A stretch of DNA of 28,369 nucleotides, from NCBI GenBank assembly GCA_945869715.1, contig CAMBPP010000005.1, positions 1 to 28,369 of the forward strand, read 5' to 3'. The position numbers were made by a program, and so were the translations under genes. A model generated the notes under the pieces. The model was not told the origin of the DNA. It worked only from the letters and a program-made list of their open reading frames with translations, and ran no database searches. The DNA comes from Bifidobacterium breve (GTDB lineage: Bacteria > Actinomycetota > Acidimicrobiia > Acidimicrobiales > Ilumatobacteraceae). Positions 6,224 to 12,999 of the stretch are shown one piece after another. How positions within the stretch are numbered: position 1 is the stretch's first letter; every line of letters starts with the position of its first letter.

Positions 6224-7433
6224 TTCCCATGCGCATTTCCTTATTGAGCGATAGCGATGTGATCATCTCTAAGTGATTCGTGTGCGGGAAAAGGTCAAGT
6301 ACACCAACCGCATCGACCACGTAGCCCGCTTCTGTGAGCAAGCGCACATCGCGAGAACCTGCGGCAGGGTCACAACTCACCAAAATAAAACGTGGAGCGC
6401 CACTTGCCGCTAACGCTTTCACTGCATTGGCCCCCATGCCAGAACGAGCAGGGTCGGCAATGATGATGCCGGCTGGAGATGCACGCCACTCTTCAACTGG
6501 AACAGGAACAATTTTTGCCTGATGAGCGCGCAGGTTCTGTTTGGCATCGTCAATAGCGAATTCGTTGTCTTCAATGAGCACAACGGGCACATGCAATGGC
6601 ACGAGCGAGGCTGCAAGCAAGCCTCCTCCCCCGTACGCGTCGACAACGGGGCCAAATGACCCACTCAGTGCTTCAGCGCCAGCCATGGTGCGTACGGCAC
6701 GCACCAAGAGTTCGGCAGCCTGCGGGCTCGATTGGAAAAAGGCACCCATGGAAATACCAAAGTCTTGTGTATCGATGCGCTCAGAAATACGAGCTTCATC
6801 GCCGAGTACATCTACAGCGTCGAGGCCATTGATGTCTTCTTCGAACCCGTACACGAGTGCACCCACGACTCCGGTCGACACACTGCAGCGCAACACCACT
6901 TCGGCATCGGAACCGGGCTCAGAAGTTAAATGCGACAACGCTTCATTGAGCAGTGGGTGTGCCACTAAACAACTCTTAATGGCCACGACGTCGTGGCTTG
7001 AGCGCGCACGAAAGCCTGGCTTACCTTCAGCATCAAATGCAACGCGAATAGTGGTGCGTGAGCCAACAGGCTCAACAGTGCCAAAACGCATGATGTTGTC
7101 TACTTCTGCGGCATCACTCAACACTTTTCCTGTACGCGCAAGTGATTCGGCAACGATGCGCACTTTTGCTTCATATTGTCCTTCTGGCGACAGATGCTGC
7201 CACGAGCATCCCCCACAGCCATCGGCAACGTGTGGGCACGGAGGCTCGCGACGATCGGGGGACGGTGACAGTATTTCTTCCACCGTTGCGCGGCCAAAGT
7301 CTTTGCGAGTATCGGTGAGTTGCACGCGAACCACTTCGCCTGGAAGTGCACCTTCAACAAAGATCACCTTGCCGCTCGGGAGACGGGCGAGGGCGTCGCC
7401 ACCGGCAACAAGTTGTTGAGCTGTTACTTCCAT
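6177..7433 (-). CDS. TrmA/RumA-type RNA (uracil-5) methyltransferase, TRAM plus [4Fe-4S]
   Basis: About 418 residues from the chosen ATG. The N-terminal TRAM domain (about 1-60) is followed by an iron-sulfur motif C-x6-C-x2-C (C66, C73, C76) with the fourth ligand at C155 (KSCL). The SAM-binding region reads DAYGGGGLLA near 265, then DPARSG (about 327-332), the catalytic nucleophile in VSCDP (C354) and the general base in HLE (E389). Such enzymes methylate U in tRNA or 23S rRNA; the exact site cannot be told. An upstream TTG and ATG are in frame, but TACGAT lies exactly 7 nt before the ATG at 7433, supporting a leaderless start there. The 3' end overlaps the convergent flavoprotein gene. Confidence 0.88.
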   Translation of the reverse strand: MEVTAQQLVAGGDALARLPSGKVIFVEGALPGEVVRVQLTDTRKDFGRATVEEILSPSPDRREPPCPHVADGCGGCSWQHLSPEGQYEAKVRIVAESLARTGKVLSDAAEVDNIMRFGTVEPVGSRTTIRVAFDAEGKPGFRARSSHDVVAIKSCLVAHPLLNEALSHLTSEPGSDAEVVLRCSVSTGVVGALVYGFEEDINGLDAVDVLGDEARISERIDTQDFGISMGAFFQSSPQAAELLVRAVRTMAGAEALSGSFGPVVDAYGGGGLLAASLVPLHVPVVLIEDNEFAIDDAKQNLRAHQAKIVPVPVEEWRASPAGIIIADPARSGMGANAVKALAASGAPRFILVSCDPAAGSRDVRLLTEAGYVVDAVGVLDLFPHTNHLEMITSLSLNKEMRMGTSGETFALGDVPPAA

Positions 7434-7440
7434 AGCCTCC

Positions 7441-7446
7441 ATCGTA
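7441..7446 (-). promoter_or_regulatory. Candidate -10 for a leaderless methyltransferase mRNA
   Basis: TACGAT on the minus strand is followed by 7 nt and then ATG at 7433, matching the TAnnnT-N7-start pattern of leaderless actinobacterial genes. The GGAGG inside those 7 nt is too close (2 nt) to the ATG to act as a normal ribosome site. Confidence 0.5.
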
Positions 7447-7458
7447 GGACGCAATCGC

Positions 7459-7464
7459 TAGAGT
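7459..7464 (+). promoter_or_regulatory. Candidate -10 for a leaderless rpe mRNA
   Basis: TAGAGT is followed by 7 nt and then the GTG start of rpe at 7472. No Shine-Dalgarno sequence is present. It lies back to back with the minus-strand -10 element of the methyltransferase. Confidence 0.55.
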
Positions 7465-7471
7465 CTGTGGT

Positions 7472-8161
7472 GTGACGTTGCCAATTCAAATTGCACCTTC
7501 TGTTTTACCCGCCGACTTTGCCGAGTTAGGCAAGGCAGTTCGCGACCTTGAATCGGCTGGTGTCGACCTCATTCAATGGGATGTCATGGATGGTCAGTTT
7601 GTGCCGAACCTCACTTTTGGGCCCGACGTTATTGCCTCAGCACGCAAGCACTGCAGCGTTCCCTTCGAAGCTCACCTCATGGTGCTCACACCCGATGTAA
7701 TGGCAGAGCAATATGTGAAAGCCGGATGCTCACGCCTCATTGTTCACGCCGAAGCCTGCACTCACTTACACCGCACGTTGGCCAACATTCGCAACTTGGG
7801 CGCCACCGCTGGCGTTGCCCTCAACCCCGCTACACCAGCAAGCGCTATTGAGAACATTCTCGACCTTGTCGACATGGTGTTGGTAATGACGGTGAACCCC
7901 GGTTTTGGTGGGCAAAGTTACATTGCCACGATGGAGCCAAAAATTCGTGAAGTACGAAACATGATTGAGTCTGCAGGCTTAAGCGACGCAGTGCATCTTG
8001 AAGTTGATGGCGGCATTTCTGCCACCACCGTTGCAGGCGCAGCAAGTGCCGGAGCAAATGTACTCATTGCGGGCAGTGCGTTGTTCAAGCATCCAGACGG
8101 ATTACAAGCAGCGGTCAGCGAAATTCGCGCAAACGCAACTGCAGCATTTCGCGCAGCATAA
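7472..8161 (+). CDS. rpe: Ribulose-phosphate 3-epimerase
   Basis: This 229-residue TIM-barrel enzyme interconverts ribulose 5-phosphate and xylulose 5-phosphate in the pentose phosphate pathway. Visible motifs are APSVLPADF at the N terminus, WDVMDGQFVPNLTFGP (36-51), AHLMV (67-71), VNPGFGGQ (141-148) and VDGGI (178-182). Of the usual metal ligands, D37, H68 and D179 are present, but the first histidine of the HxD motif is glutamine here (Q35). The GTG start is supported by the family N terminus and a TAGAGT element 7 nt upstream. The stop is one base from the convergent gene. Confidence 0.96.
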   Translation: MTLPIQIAPSVLPADFAELGKAVRDLESAGVDLIQWDVMDGQFVPNLTFGPDVIASARKHCSVPFEAHLMVLTPDVMAEQYVKAGCSRLIVHAEACTHLHRTLANIRNLGATAGVALNPATPASAIENILDLVDMVLVMTVNPGFGGQSYIATMEPKIREVRNMIESAGLSDAVHLEVDGGISATTVAGAASAGANVLIAGSALFKHPDGLQAAVSEIRANATAAFRAA

Positions 8162-8162
8162 A

Positions 8163-8885
8163 TTACTGTTCGGCGCGAGCAGCGTCGATGAGTCGTCGCA
8201 CAAGCACAAGTGTGACCAGCCCGAGCAGCACAAGCCCAGCCGGCAGAACAATGGACAGCGCCAAGCGGCCGCCGCTTCCCGACAACGTAGAAAGAATGCC
8301 CGACTCAATAGAAGAGCCATCTACATGCAGAGTTCGTGCGGGGTCGGCAAACCTCGGGCACGTTGCTCCGGTTTTATCAATGTCGGCAACTTGATTGCCG
8401 CCAAAAAGTTCAGTTGCTTCTGTTACCCGAGAAAATATGCGCCCCGTTCCTACATCGAGACCCGCACCAACTAAATACTCTTTGCCCACTTCGAGAAACT
8501 TCACATCGCGGCCGTAGTACATGACCACGGTGTCTATTCCACTGACGTTCAGCACGTAACCTTCGAGCGCACCAGAACGCAGGCGAATATTGGTGAAAGT
8601 TGCTGTGGTGGAATCTTTGGCAATTAACGCACCAACGAACACTGCTTGTGAAGCATCGGGAGGCACGCACCCTGCAGGAATTGTTGTCACCGCAGAGGCA
8701 AGGGTACTTGGCGTTACTGACGTTGCTGGCAGAGGTACTCCACCTTGTTCGTCAATGACCCCTTCAGCAACTGCAATGGTTGTTGTTGTTGCATCTACCG
8801 GCGCAGCAATAGATATATGCGGACTAAAAATTGAAAGGCCACAGGCGCTCACTACGCAGAGCAACACACCTTGAGCGAACTTCAC
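8163..8885 (-). CDS. Secreted membrane-anchored protein, unknown function
   Basis: A 240-residue protein with an N-terminal export signal (hydrophobic residues about 4-28; a weak lipobox VSAC ends at C15). A Thr/Ser/Pro-rich linker follows to about residue 70, then a folded domain with two cysteines (AGCVPPD and ATCPRF) and the segment FTNIRLRSGALEGYVLNVSG. The C-terminal transmembrane helix is at about 206-228, followed by a short basic tail RRLIDAARAEQ. The topology is outside domain, single helix, short cytoplasmic tail. I do not recognise the family. It sits between rpe (convergent, one base apart) and the crotonase, whose stop is 5 bp upstream of its start, so it is probably cotranscribed with the crotonase. 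Confidence 0.75.
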   Translation of the reverse strand: MKFAQGVLLCVVSACGLSIFSPHISIAAPVDATTTTIAVAEGVIDEQGGVPLPATSVTPSTLASAVTTIPAGCVPPDASQAVFVGALIAKDSTTATFTNIRLRSGALEGYVLNVSGIDTVVMYYGRDVKFLEVGKEYLVGAGLDVGTGRIFSRVTEATELFGGNQVADIDKTGATCPRFADPARTLHVDGSSIESGILSTLSGSGGRLALSIVLPAGLVLLGLVTLVLVRRLIDAARAEQ

Positions 8886-8890
8886 AGAAT

Positions 8891-9682
8891 TTAGTTGCCC
8901 TTAAATTGCGGGTCACGCTTTTCCGTAAAGGCCTTCATTGCTTCGCCAGTGTCTTTTGTGGAGAAGTTCACTGTTTGTGACAAGCCTTCGTCGTCGAGTG
9001 CTTCCTCTAGCGTGACATTCATTGAATTATTCAAGAGGCGCTTGGTCATTGCCAAAGCAATTGGCGGACCTTGGGCGAGTCGTTGTGCCCAGTTGTTGAC
9101 GAATGCATCGATCTCCACATCGGGCACAACACGATTCACGAGCCCAATACTTTCGGCTTCTGCAGCGTTAATAATGTCGGCAAAAAATGCCAACTCTTTG
9201 GCTTTATGAAGTCCAATGCGACGTGGCAACAACCACGAGCCGCCAAAGTCGAGGCTGAGTCCACGCTTGGCGAAAATTTCCGAGAAACGAGCATTTTCTG
9301 ATGCCACCACCAGGTCGCAGCCAAGGGCCATATTGCACCCCGCACCAACGGCAACGCCACGCACTTTCGCAATGGTGGGTTGAGGCAAACGAGAAAGTGC
9401 TAAGGCAACGTCGCCCACGTGACGCATACTGGCAAGCTGATGCTTATCGGGCGAGTTCGCTCCGCCCCCTGAGAGGTCGGCTCCTGAGCAGAAATCACCA
9501 CTTGCCCCGGTGAGCACCACAACACGGTCTGCGGCGCTTTGGCCAATTTCATGGAAGTTTGCGAGGAGTTCATTCCACATCACTTGGTTAATAGCGTTCT
9601 TTCGCTCTGGGCGATTAAGGGTGATGCTGACGACGCCAGCGGAGCGTGTGACTTCAATAGTTTCAAATGTGTTGGATGACAT
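8891..9682 (-). CDS. Enoyl-CoA hydratase/isomerase family protein (crotonase)
   Basis: A 263-residue crotonase-fold protein acting on acyl-CoA thioesters. ITLNRPERKNAIN (20-32) and FCSGADL (64-70) form the CoA-binding and first oxyanion-hole region, and GVAVGAG (109-115) supplies the second oxyanion-hole NH. In FAKRGLSLDFGGSWLLPR the residue at the second catalytic position is Asp145 rather than the Glu of classical hydratases. This layout is seen in isomerase-type members such as the PaaG group, so isomerisation is as likely as hydration. The ATG at 9682 has no Shine-Dalgarno sequence but TATCGT lies 6 nt upstream, suggesting a leaderless mRNA. Confidence 0.9.
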   Translation of the reverse strand: MSSNTFETIEVTRSAGVVSITLNRPERKNAINQVMWNELLANFHEIGQSAADRVVVLTGASGDFCSGADLSGGGANSPDKHQLASMRHVGDVALALSRLPQPTIAKVRGVAVGAGCNMALGCDLVVASENARFSEIFAKRGLSLDFGGSWLLPRRIGLHKAKELAFFADIINAAEAESIGLVNRVVPDVEIDAFVNNWAQRLAQGPPIALAMTKRLLNNSMNVTLEEALDDEGLSQTVNFSTKDTGEAMKAFTEKRDPQFKGN

Positions 9683-9688
9683 GTATTA

Positions 9689-9694
9689 ACGATA
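9689..9694 (-). promoter_or_regulatory. Candidate -10 for a leaderless crotonase mRNA
   Basis: TATCGT on the minus strand lies 6 nt before the ATG at 9682, in an 18-bp space between divergent starts. Confidence 0.4.
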
Positions 9695-9700
9695 CATAAT

Positions 9701-9817
9701 GTGGAAGTGGGATTTGACTCAACACGCAAACAAGTACGGCGAAAGACCGACATTATTTTTGTGCTTTGTGCCGTTGTTGGCGCATTTGCGCTCGTGGCGT
9801 GGGCCGCGTTTGGCTAG
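9701..9817 (+). CDS. Small single-helix membrane protein, 38 residues
   Basis: The GTG-started frame 9701-9817 encodes a basic N terminus (STRKQVRRKTD) followed by one clean hydrophobic helix (IIFVLCAVVGAFALVAWAAFG) and a stop. This is the signature of a tiny inner-membrane protein with its N terminus inside. No family is recognised. An overlapping ATG at 9699 opens another frame without such a pattern. It is divergent from the crotonase, 18 bp away, and 11 bp ahead of the next small + gene, so the two may be cotranscribed. Confidence 0.5.
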   Translation: MEVGFDSTRKQVRRKTDIIFVLCAVVGAFALVAWAAFG

Positions 9818-9828
9818 CGCCGGCTGCT

Positions 9829-10029
9829 ATGTGGGACGGTGCCTTCGGGCCAATTGAGGTGCGGCGCATACAGCCCTATCAAGCGCTGAAGGCTTACATC
9901 TGCCCCGGGTGCAACCGCGATATTCCCGAACGTACTGGGCACTACGTAGCCGTCCCCACGCAAGAGCCCGACCTGCGCAGGCACTGGCACTACAGCTGCT
10001 GGGACCGCCGCTCCTTCAAAAAGCATTAG
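9829..10029 (+). CDS. Small zinc-binding protein (CPGC...HWH...CW type)
   Basis: The 66-residue product from the ATG at 9829 carries C25-x2-C28 (ICPGC), then HWHYSCW with H52/H54 and C57, a plausible one-zinc site. Small proteins of this pattern, with IP after the CxxC and RRHWH...CW at the end, are conserved near yraN in several actinobacteria; their function is unknown to me. The frame is open upstream to 9766, but that extension overlaps the small membrane gene and has no family look. The last 14 bp overlap the convergent yraN gene. The very basic tail (RRSFKKH) could touch nucleic acid. Confidence 0.7.
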   Translation: MWDGAFGPIEVRRIQPYQALKAYICPGCNRDIPERTGHYVAVPTQEPDLRRHWHYSCWDRRSFKKH

Positions 10030-10465
10030 GTAGAACTTCAACACGAGTTCCAACAATGCACACAAGGTCGAAGCGCAATTGCCAATAGGCGATGTTGTTT
10101 GCCCGAGCCCACTGCGCCCCAGCACGACGCACGGTACGTTGCTTGTGTTGAGTCATTGCTTCAGCAGGACTACCAAATTTTTCTGATGCCCGTGCTTTGA
10201 CTTCGCCTATCACCACAACGTCTTGACGAGTAGCGATGAAATCGATTTCGCCTTTTCCTACCCGCACGTTGCGTGCCACAACCACGTATCCGTGTTGTTC
10301 ATACCAACGACACGCGATGCGCTCGCCCCACTCTCCTCGCGCACGAGACGCAGCGGCATTGCCTACGCCTCGACGGCGGGCAGTTCCTCGATATTCACGT
10401 CTTTGAAAGAGAGAATCTTGACCGTCGACACGAAACGGCTCTTGCGGTACATATCCCAAACCCAT
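10016..10465 (-). CDS. yraN: YraN/UPF0102 family endonuclease-like protein (start uncertain)
   Basis: The conserved body runs GEWGERIACRWYEQHGY...GEIDFIA...VVVIGEVKAR, the PD-(D/E)xK-like UPF0102 fold with the E-x-D and E-V-K catalytic-type residues, ending RFDLVCI. Its job is not settled; a nuclease role has been proposed for the family. The only normal start codons in this frame are ATG at 10465 and TTG at 10459, which make the protein 149 residues (the family is about 120) and overlap the preceding DUF2469 gene by about 100 bp. The first 40 residues do not look like the family. A well-placed ATG at 10359, 3 nt after the DUF2469 stop and behind GAGG, is out of frame by one base. Either a long overlap or a frameshift is present. 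Confidence 0.75.
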   Translation of the reverse strand: MGLGYVPQEPFRVDGQDSLFQRREYRGTARRRGVGNAAASRARGEWGERIACRWYEQHGYVVVARNVRVGKGEIDFIATRQDVVVIGEVKARASEKFGSPAEAMTQHKQRTVRRAGAQWARANNIAYWQLRFDLVCIVGTRVEVLPNAF

Positions 10466-10656
10466 GCGTCGGTGAGCTCCACTTCAATAAGCGGACGCGT
10501 TCCATCGACGGTGACCGTAGAGGTAACATGGTTCGCTAAATAAAATCGGCGCTCGGTTTCGACCGCAAAACGAAACATTCCCACGACATCTTGATATTCC
10601 TGGGCCAATTGCAGTTCGCGTTCGGCTTCAAAATTTTCAAGGTCGTCAGTGTTCAT
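10363..10656 (-). CDS. DUF2469 family protein
   Basis: A 97-residue protein with the conserved pattern DLENFEAERELQLAQEYQDV, VETERRFYLAN and DAWVWDMYRKSRFV near the middle, and FKDVNIEEL at the end. DUF2469 is a short actinobacterial family of unknown function that usually sits close to yraN, as here. No Shine-Dalgarno sequence is obvious before the ATG. The 89-bp gap from rplS is larger than most gaps in this cluster. In many actinobacteria lepB and rnhB lie in this place, but neither is here. Confidence 0.93.
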   Translation of the reverse strand: MNTDDLENFEAERELQLAQEYQDVVGMFRFAVETERRFYLANHVTSTVTVDGTRPLIEVELTDAWVWDMYRKSRFVSTVKILSFKDVNIEELPAVEA

Positions 10657-10745
10657 AGTGGCCTACAGATGTTGGGCACGGCTGGGATAGGCAAGGAGTT
10701 ACCACCAGTGTGTGCGAACGGGTACGCAACACGGCAGAACAAAAA

Positions 10746-11093
10746 TTACCTGTCGCGCTTTTCGCGAATTTTCGCTGCACGTCCTGTGCGGTCACGCAGG
10801 TAGTACAACTTTGCGCGACGAACATCGCCGTGGCTAAGCATTTCCAACTTGGCAACAGTTGGGCTGTGCACTGGGAAGGTGCGCTCTACTCCTACGCCGT
10901 AGCTGAGTTTGCGAACGGTGTAGGTCTCGGCGATGCCTGAACCTTGAATAGCAACGATGTTGCCGTGAAAGATCTGAATGCGCTCTTTGCCGCTTTCCAC
11001 CACGCGTACGTGTACCTTCACTTCGTCACCCGACTTCAATTGCGGAATGTCGGTGCGCAAGTACTGGTTGTCTACAAGATCGGTGCTCTTCAT
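10746..11093 (-). CDS. rplS: 50S ribosomal protein L19
   Basis: A 115-residue L19 of normal length: IPQLKSGDEVKVHVRVVESGKERIQIFHG at about 16-44, VRKLSYGVGVERTFPVHSP in the middle and KLYYLRDRTGRAAKI at the C terminus. L19 lies at the subunit interface. It follows trmD by 11 bp, the order (rpsP-rimM-trmD-rplS) shared by most bacteria. Confidence 0.97.
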   Translation of the reverse strand: MKSTDLVDNQYLRTDIPQLKSGDEVKVHVRVVESGKERIQIFHGNIVAIQGSGIAETYTVRKLSYGVGVERTFPVHSPTVAKLEMLSHGDVRRAKLYYLRDRTGRAAKIREKRDR

Positions 11094-11104
11094 GGCGCGG
11101 TCCG

Positions 11105-11893
11105 TTACTGGTTGGGAGCTGGGTCTGACCCGCTCTGGATGAACATTGTAGGATAGGCAAGAGAAGGGAACTCTTCCAACAAGGAAGCCTCTTTTGTACT
11201 GATTCCTCCCCGAGCCGCAATGAGGTCGGGACGAGCCAAAAGAGTGCGATGGAGAGCCTGGGCGAGTCGCCAGCGAGCAATTTTGGCGTGATTTCCCTCG
11301 CGCAATACCTCGGGCACGACCCAGCCCCGAAAATCGGCCGGGCGGGTGAACTGTGGCTCTTCGAGTAGACCTTCGGCGCCAAAACTCTCGGTAATAGGTG
11401 ACTCAGCGTTACCCATCACCCCTGGCAAGAGCCGGGTGACTGCTTCAATAATCAGACAGGCTGCTACTTCCCCGCCGGCCAACACCACATCGCCCACCGA
11501 AACTTCATGGTCAACAAGGTGCTCACGCACGCGATGGTCGACACCTTCATAGCGGCCACACAAAATGCTGAAGCCTCCACTGTCGGCAATATCGCTTGCC
11601 AAGTGTTGAGCCATTTCTTGTGAGAACTGTTGCCCACCAGGACCCATGAGAAGAAGTGGCCGTAGTGGTTGCACTTCTTCCACTGCCGCAAAAATGGGTT
11701 CGGGTTTCATGAGCATGCCCGCTCCGCCACCGAATACCGGGTCGTCAACCGTGCGATGTACATCGGAGGTATAGGTACGCAAGTCGTGTGTGCGCAGGTC
11801 TACTAACTGCGCTTGACGCGCTCGGCCAAGCAAAGAGTCGGAGCAAAACGCGTCGACCATCTCGGGGAAAATACTAAAGATGTCAATACGCAT
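11105..11893 (-). CDS. trmD: tRNA (guanine-37-N1)-methyltransferase TrmD
   Basis: TrmD methylates G37 next to the anticodon and prevents +1 frameshifting. The 262-residue SPOUT-class protein starts MRIDIFSIFPEM and has GGGAGM (55-60), GRYEGVD (113-119) and the knot segment SVGDVVLAGGE (132-142), followed by GNAESPITESF and a C-terminal tRNA-binding domain. The ATG overlaps the rimM stop in TAATG, so translation is probably coupled. The tail beyond the family core is short. Confidence 0.97.
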   Translation of the reverse strand: MRIDIFSIFPEMVDAFCSDSLLGRARQAQLVDLRTHDLRTYTSDVHRTVDDPVFGGGAGMLMKPEPIFAAVEEVQPLRPLLLMGPGGQQFSQEMAQHLASDIADSGGFSILCGRYEGVDHRVREHLVDHEVSVGDVVLAGGEVAACLIIEAVTRLLPGVMGNAESPITESFGAEGLLEEPQFTRPADFRGWVVPEVLREGNHAKIARWRLAQALHRTLLARPDLIAARGGISTKEASLLEEFPSLAYPTMFIQSGSDPAPNQ

Positions 11894-12396
11894 TACTGCG
11901 CCGCTTCCTCGTCGTTACTCAGCTCCAAGAGACCCAATGGCGGATTCACACGTACTTCCCCATCGCGATATTCCACCACAAATGGCAGCGGAACGAGGAC
12001 ATCGAGATCGGTTTCAATAATGGGGTGTGCTGGGTTGTCAAGAACTGCAGTACACGTTCCGTAGTTGGTGCCATCAATGCCAACAACGCGTGACCCCACA
12101 AGCTCATGTACCCACAACGCATCGTCGTCGTCAATTGGCTCGGCGAAAATGAGCTGGTTGGTGAGAGCTGCAGCTGCCTCGGGGCTGTGAACACCTTCAA
12201 TGAACACAAGCCAGCGGTCGTTACTGGGTCGGATTGCTTGCACCACATATGCAACCCCGGAGATCCATATTGTGATTCCTGATTGTTGGCGTTCAGGGCG
12301 ATCGGAAGTGAGCGAAATGTACATTTCGCCCTTCACGCCATGTGAACGGCCTACCCGACCTATTTCTAGGAGATCTTGCGGGGTGTTCTCATTCAT
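11893..12396 (-). CDS. rimM: Ribosome maturation factor RimM
   Basis: RimM helps process 16S rRNA and assemble the 30S head around S19. From the ATG at 12396 the product is 167 residues: an N-terminal domain with IGRVGRSHGVKGEMYI, then a C-terminal PRC-barrel with DALWVHELVGSRVV and VPFVVEYRDGEVRVNPPLGLLEL. The frame is open up to 12444, but the ATG at 12396 fits the family and overlaps the khpA stop by 8 bp, as expected for coupling. Confidence 0.94.
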   Translation of the reverse strand: MNENTPQDLLEIGRVGRSHGVKGEMYISLTSDRPERQQSGITIWISGVAYVVQAIRPSNDRWLVFIEGVHSPEAAAALTNQLIFAEPIDDDDALWVHELVGSRVVGIDGTNYGTCTAVLDNPAHPIIETDLDVLVPLPFVVEYRDGEVRVNPPLGLLELSNDEEAAQ

Positions 12397-12664
12397 CAAC
12401 AAAGTCGACGTCGATTGCGACGCCATCACGGCTTGCTGCCGCACGCACTACTGTGCGAATACTTTGTGCTGTACGACCACGACGGCCAATAACACGACCA
12501 AGGTCACCTTCGCCAACGCGAACTTCAAGAAAAACCTTGTCGGATTCTTCACGGGCATCAACATGCACTGCATCGGGGTTGTCGACGATTGAACGTACGA
12601 CGTGTTCCAGAACAGCAATTGCGGTTGGTGCTGGAACAAGGTTGGCGTTGTCGGAAGACGACAC
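12389..12664 (-). CDS. khpA: KH-domain RNA-binding protein KhpA
   Basis: A single KH domain with VIGRRGRTAQSIRTV, where the GxxG loop is GRRG (60-63 from the chosen start). The upstream part LEHVVRSIVDNPDAVHV is the usual first helix of this family (YlqC/KhpA), which binds RNA and pairs with KhpB. The frame runs up to 12706 inside rpsP, but the GTG at 12664, 5 bp after the rpsP stop, gives a 91-residue product close to the family size. This KH gene between rpsP and rimM is typical of Gram-positive bacteria. Ribosome site weak (GAAG). Confidence 0.9.
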   Translation of the reverse strand: MSSSDNANLVPAPTAIAVLEHVVRSIVDNPDAVHVDAREESDKVFLEVRVGEGDLGRVIGRRGRTAQSIRTVVRAAASRDGVAIDVDFVDE

Positions 12665-12669
12665 GCTGT

Positions 12670-12942
12670 TTACTTCGCGCTCTTTGATGCAGTGAACTGC
12701 GCCCATGCACCAGATATTTCAAGCAACTTACGCACGCGCTCTGTTGGCTGTGCACCTTGCTGCAACCATGACACTGCTTTGTCGTTGTCGACGTTGAGGT
12801 GCGAAGGCTCGGTACGTGGGTTGTACTGACCAAGAATTTCAATGAAGCGACCGTCGCGTGAACGACGCTCGTCGGCAACGACGATGCGGTAATGCGGTTG
12901 CTTGGTCTTTCCAACACGGGTGAGGCGCAATTTGACTGACAT
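12670..12942 (-). CDS. rpsP: 30S ribosomal protein S16
   Basis: A 90-residue S16: VKLRLTRVGKTKQPHYRIVVADERRSRDG at the N terminus, then EILGQYNPRTEPS and the C-terminal GAQPTERVRKLL. An upstream in-frame start at 12981 exists, but the ATG at 12942 has AGGAG 7 nt before it and matches the family start (MSVKLRL). It heads the S16-KhpA-RimM-TrmD-L19 block, 57 bp after ffh. Confidence 0.97.
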   Translation of the reverse strand: MSVKLRLTRVGKTKQPHYRIVVADERRSRDGRFIEILGQYNPRTEPSHLNVDNDKAVSWLQQGAQPTERVRKLLEISGAWAQFTASKSAK

Positions 12943-12999
12943 GTAAGAACTCCTGGAACGGTTGCCGCTGGTAAAGCCCAACGACGGGACTCGGAAAGG

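Noticed and set aside
6541..7419. Plus-strand frame of 292 codons
   Set aside because: Antisense to the RNA methyltransferase; Ser/Thr/Pro-rich shadow of a GC-biased gene.
9766..10029. Longer 87-codon version of the small zinc protein
   Set aside because: The extension overlaps the small membrane gene and lacks any family pattern; the ATG at 9829 is a better start.
10666..10745. Terminator after rplS
   Set aside because: A T-rich stretch follows the stop, but no convincing stem was found in the gap.
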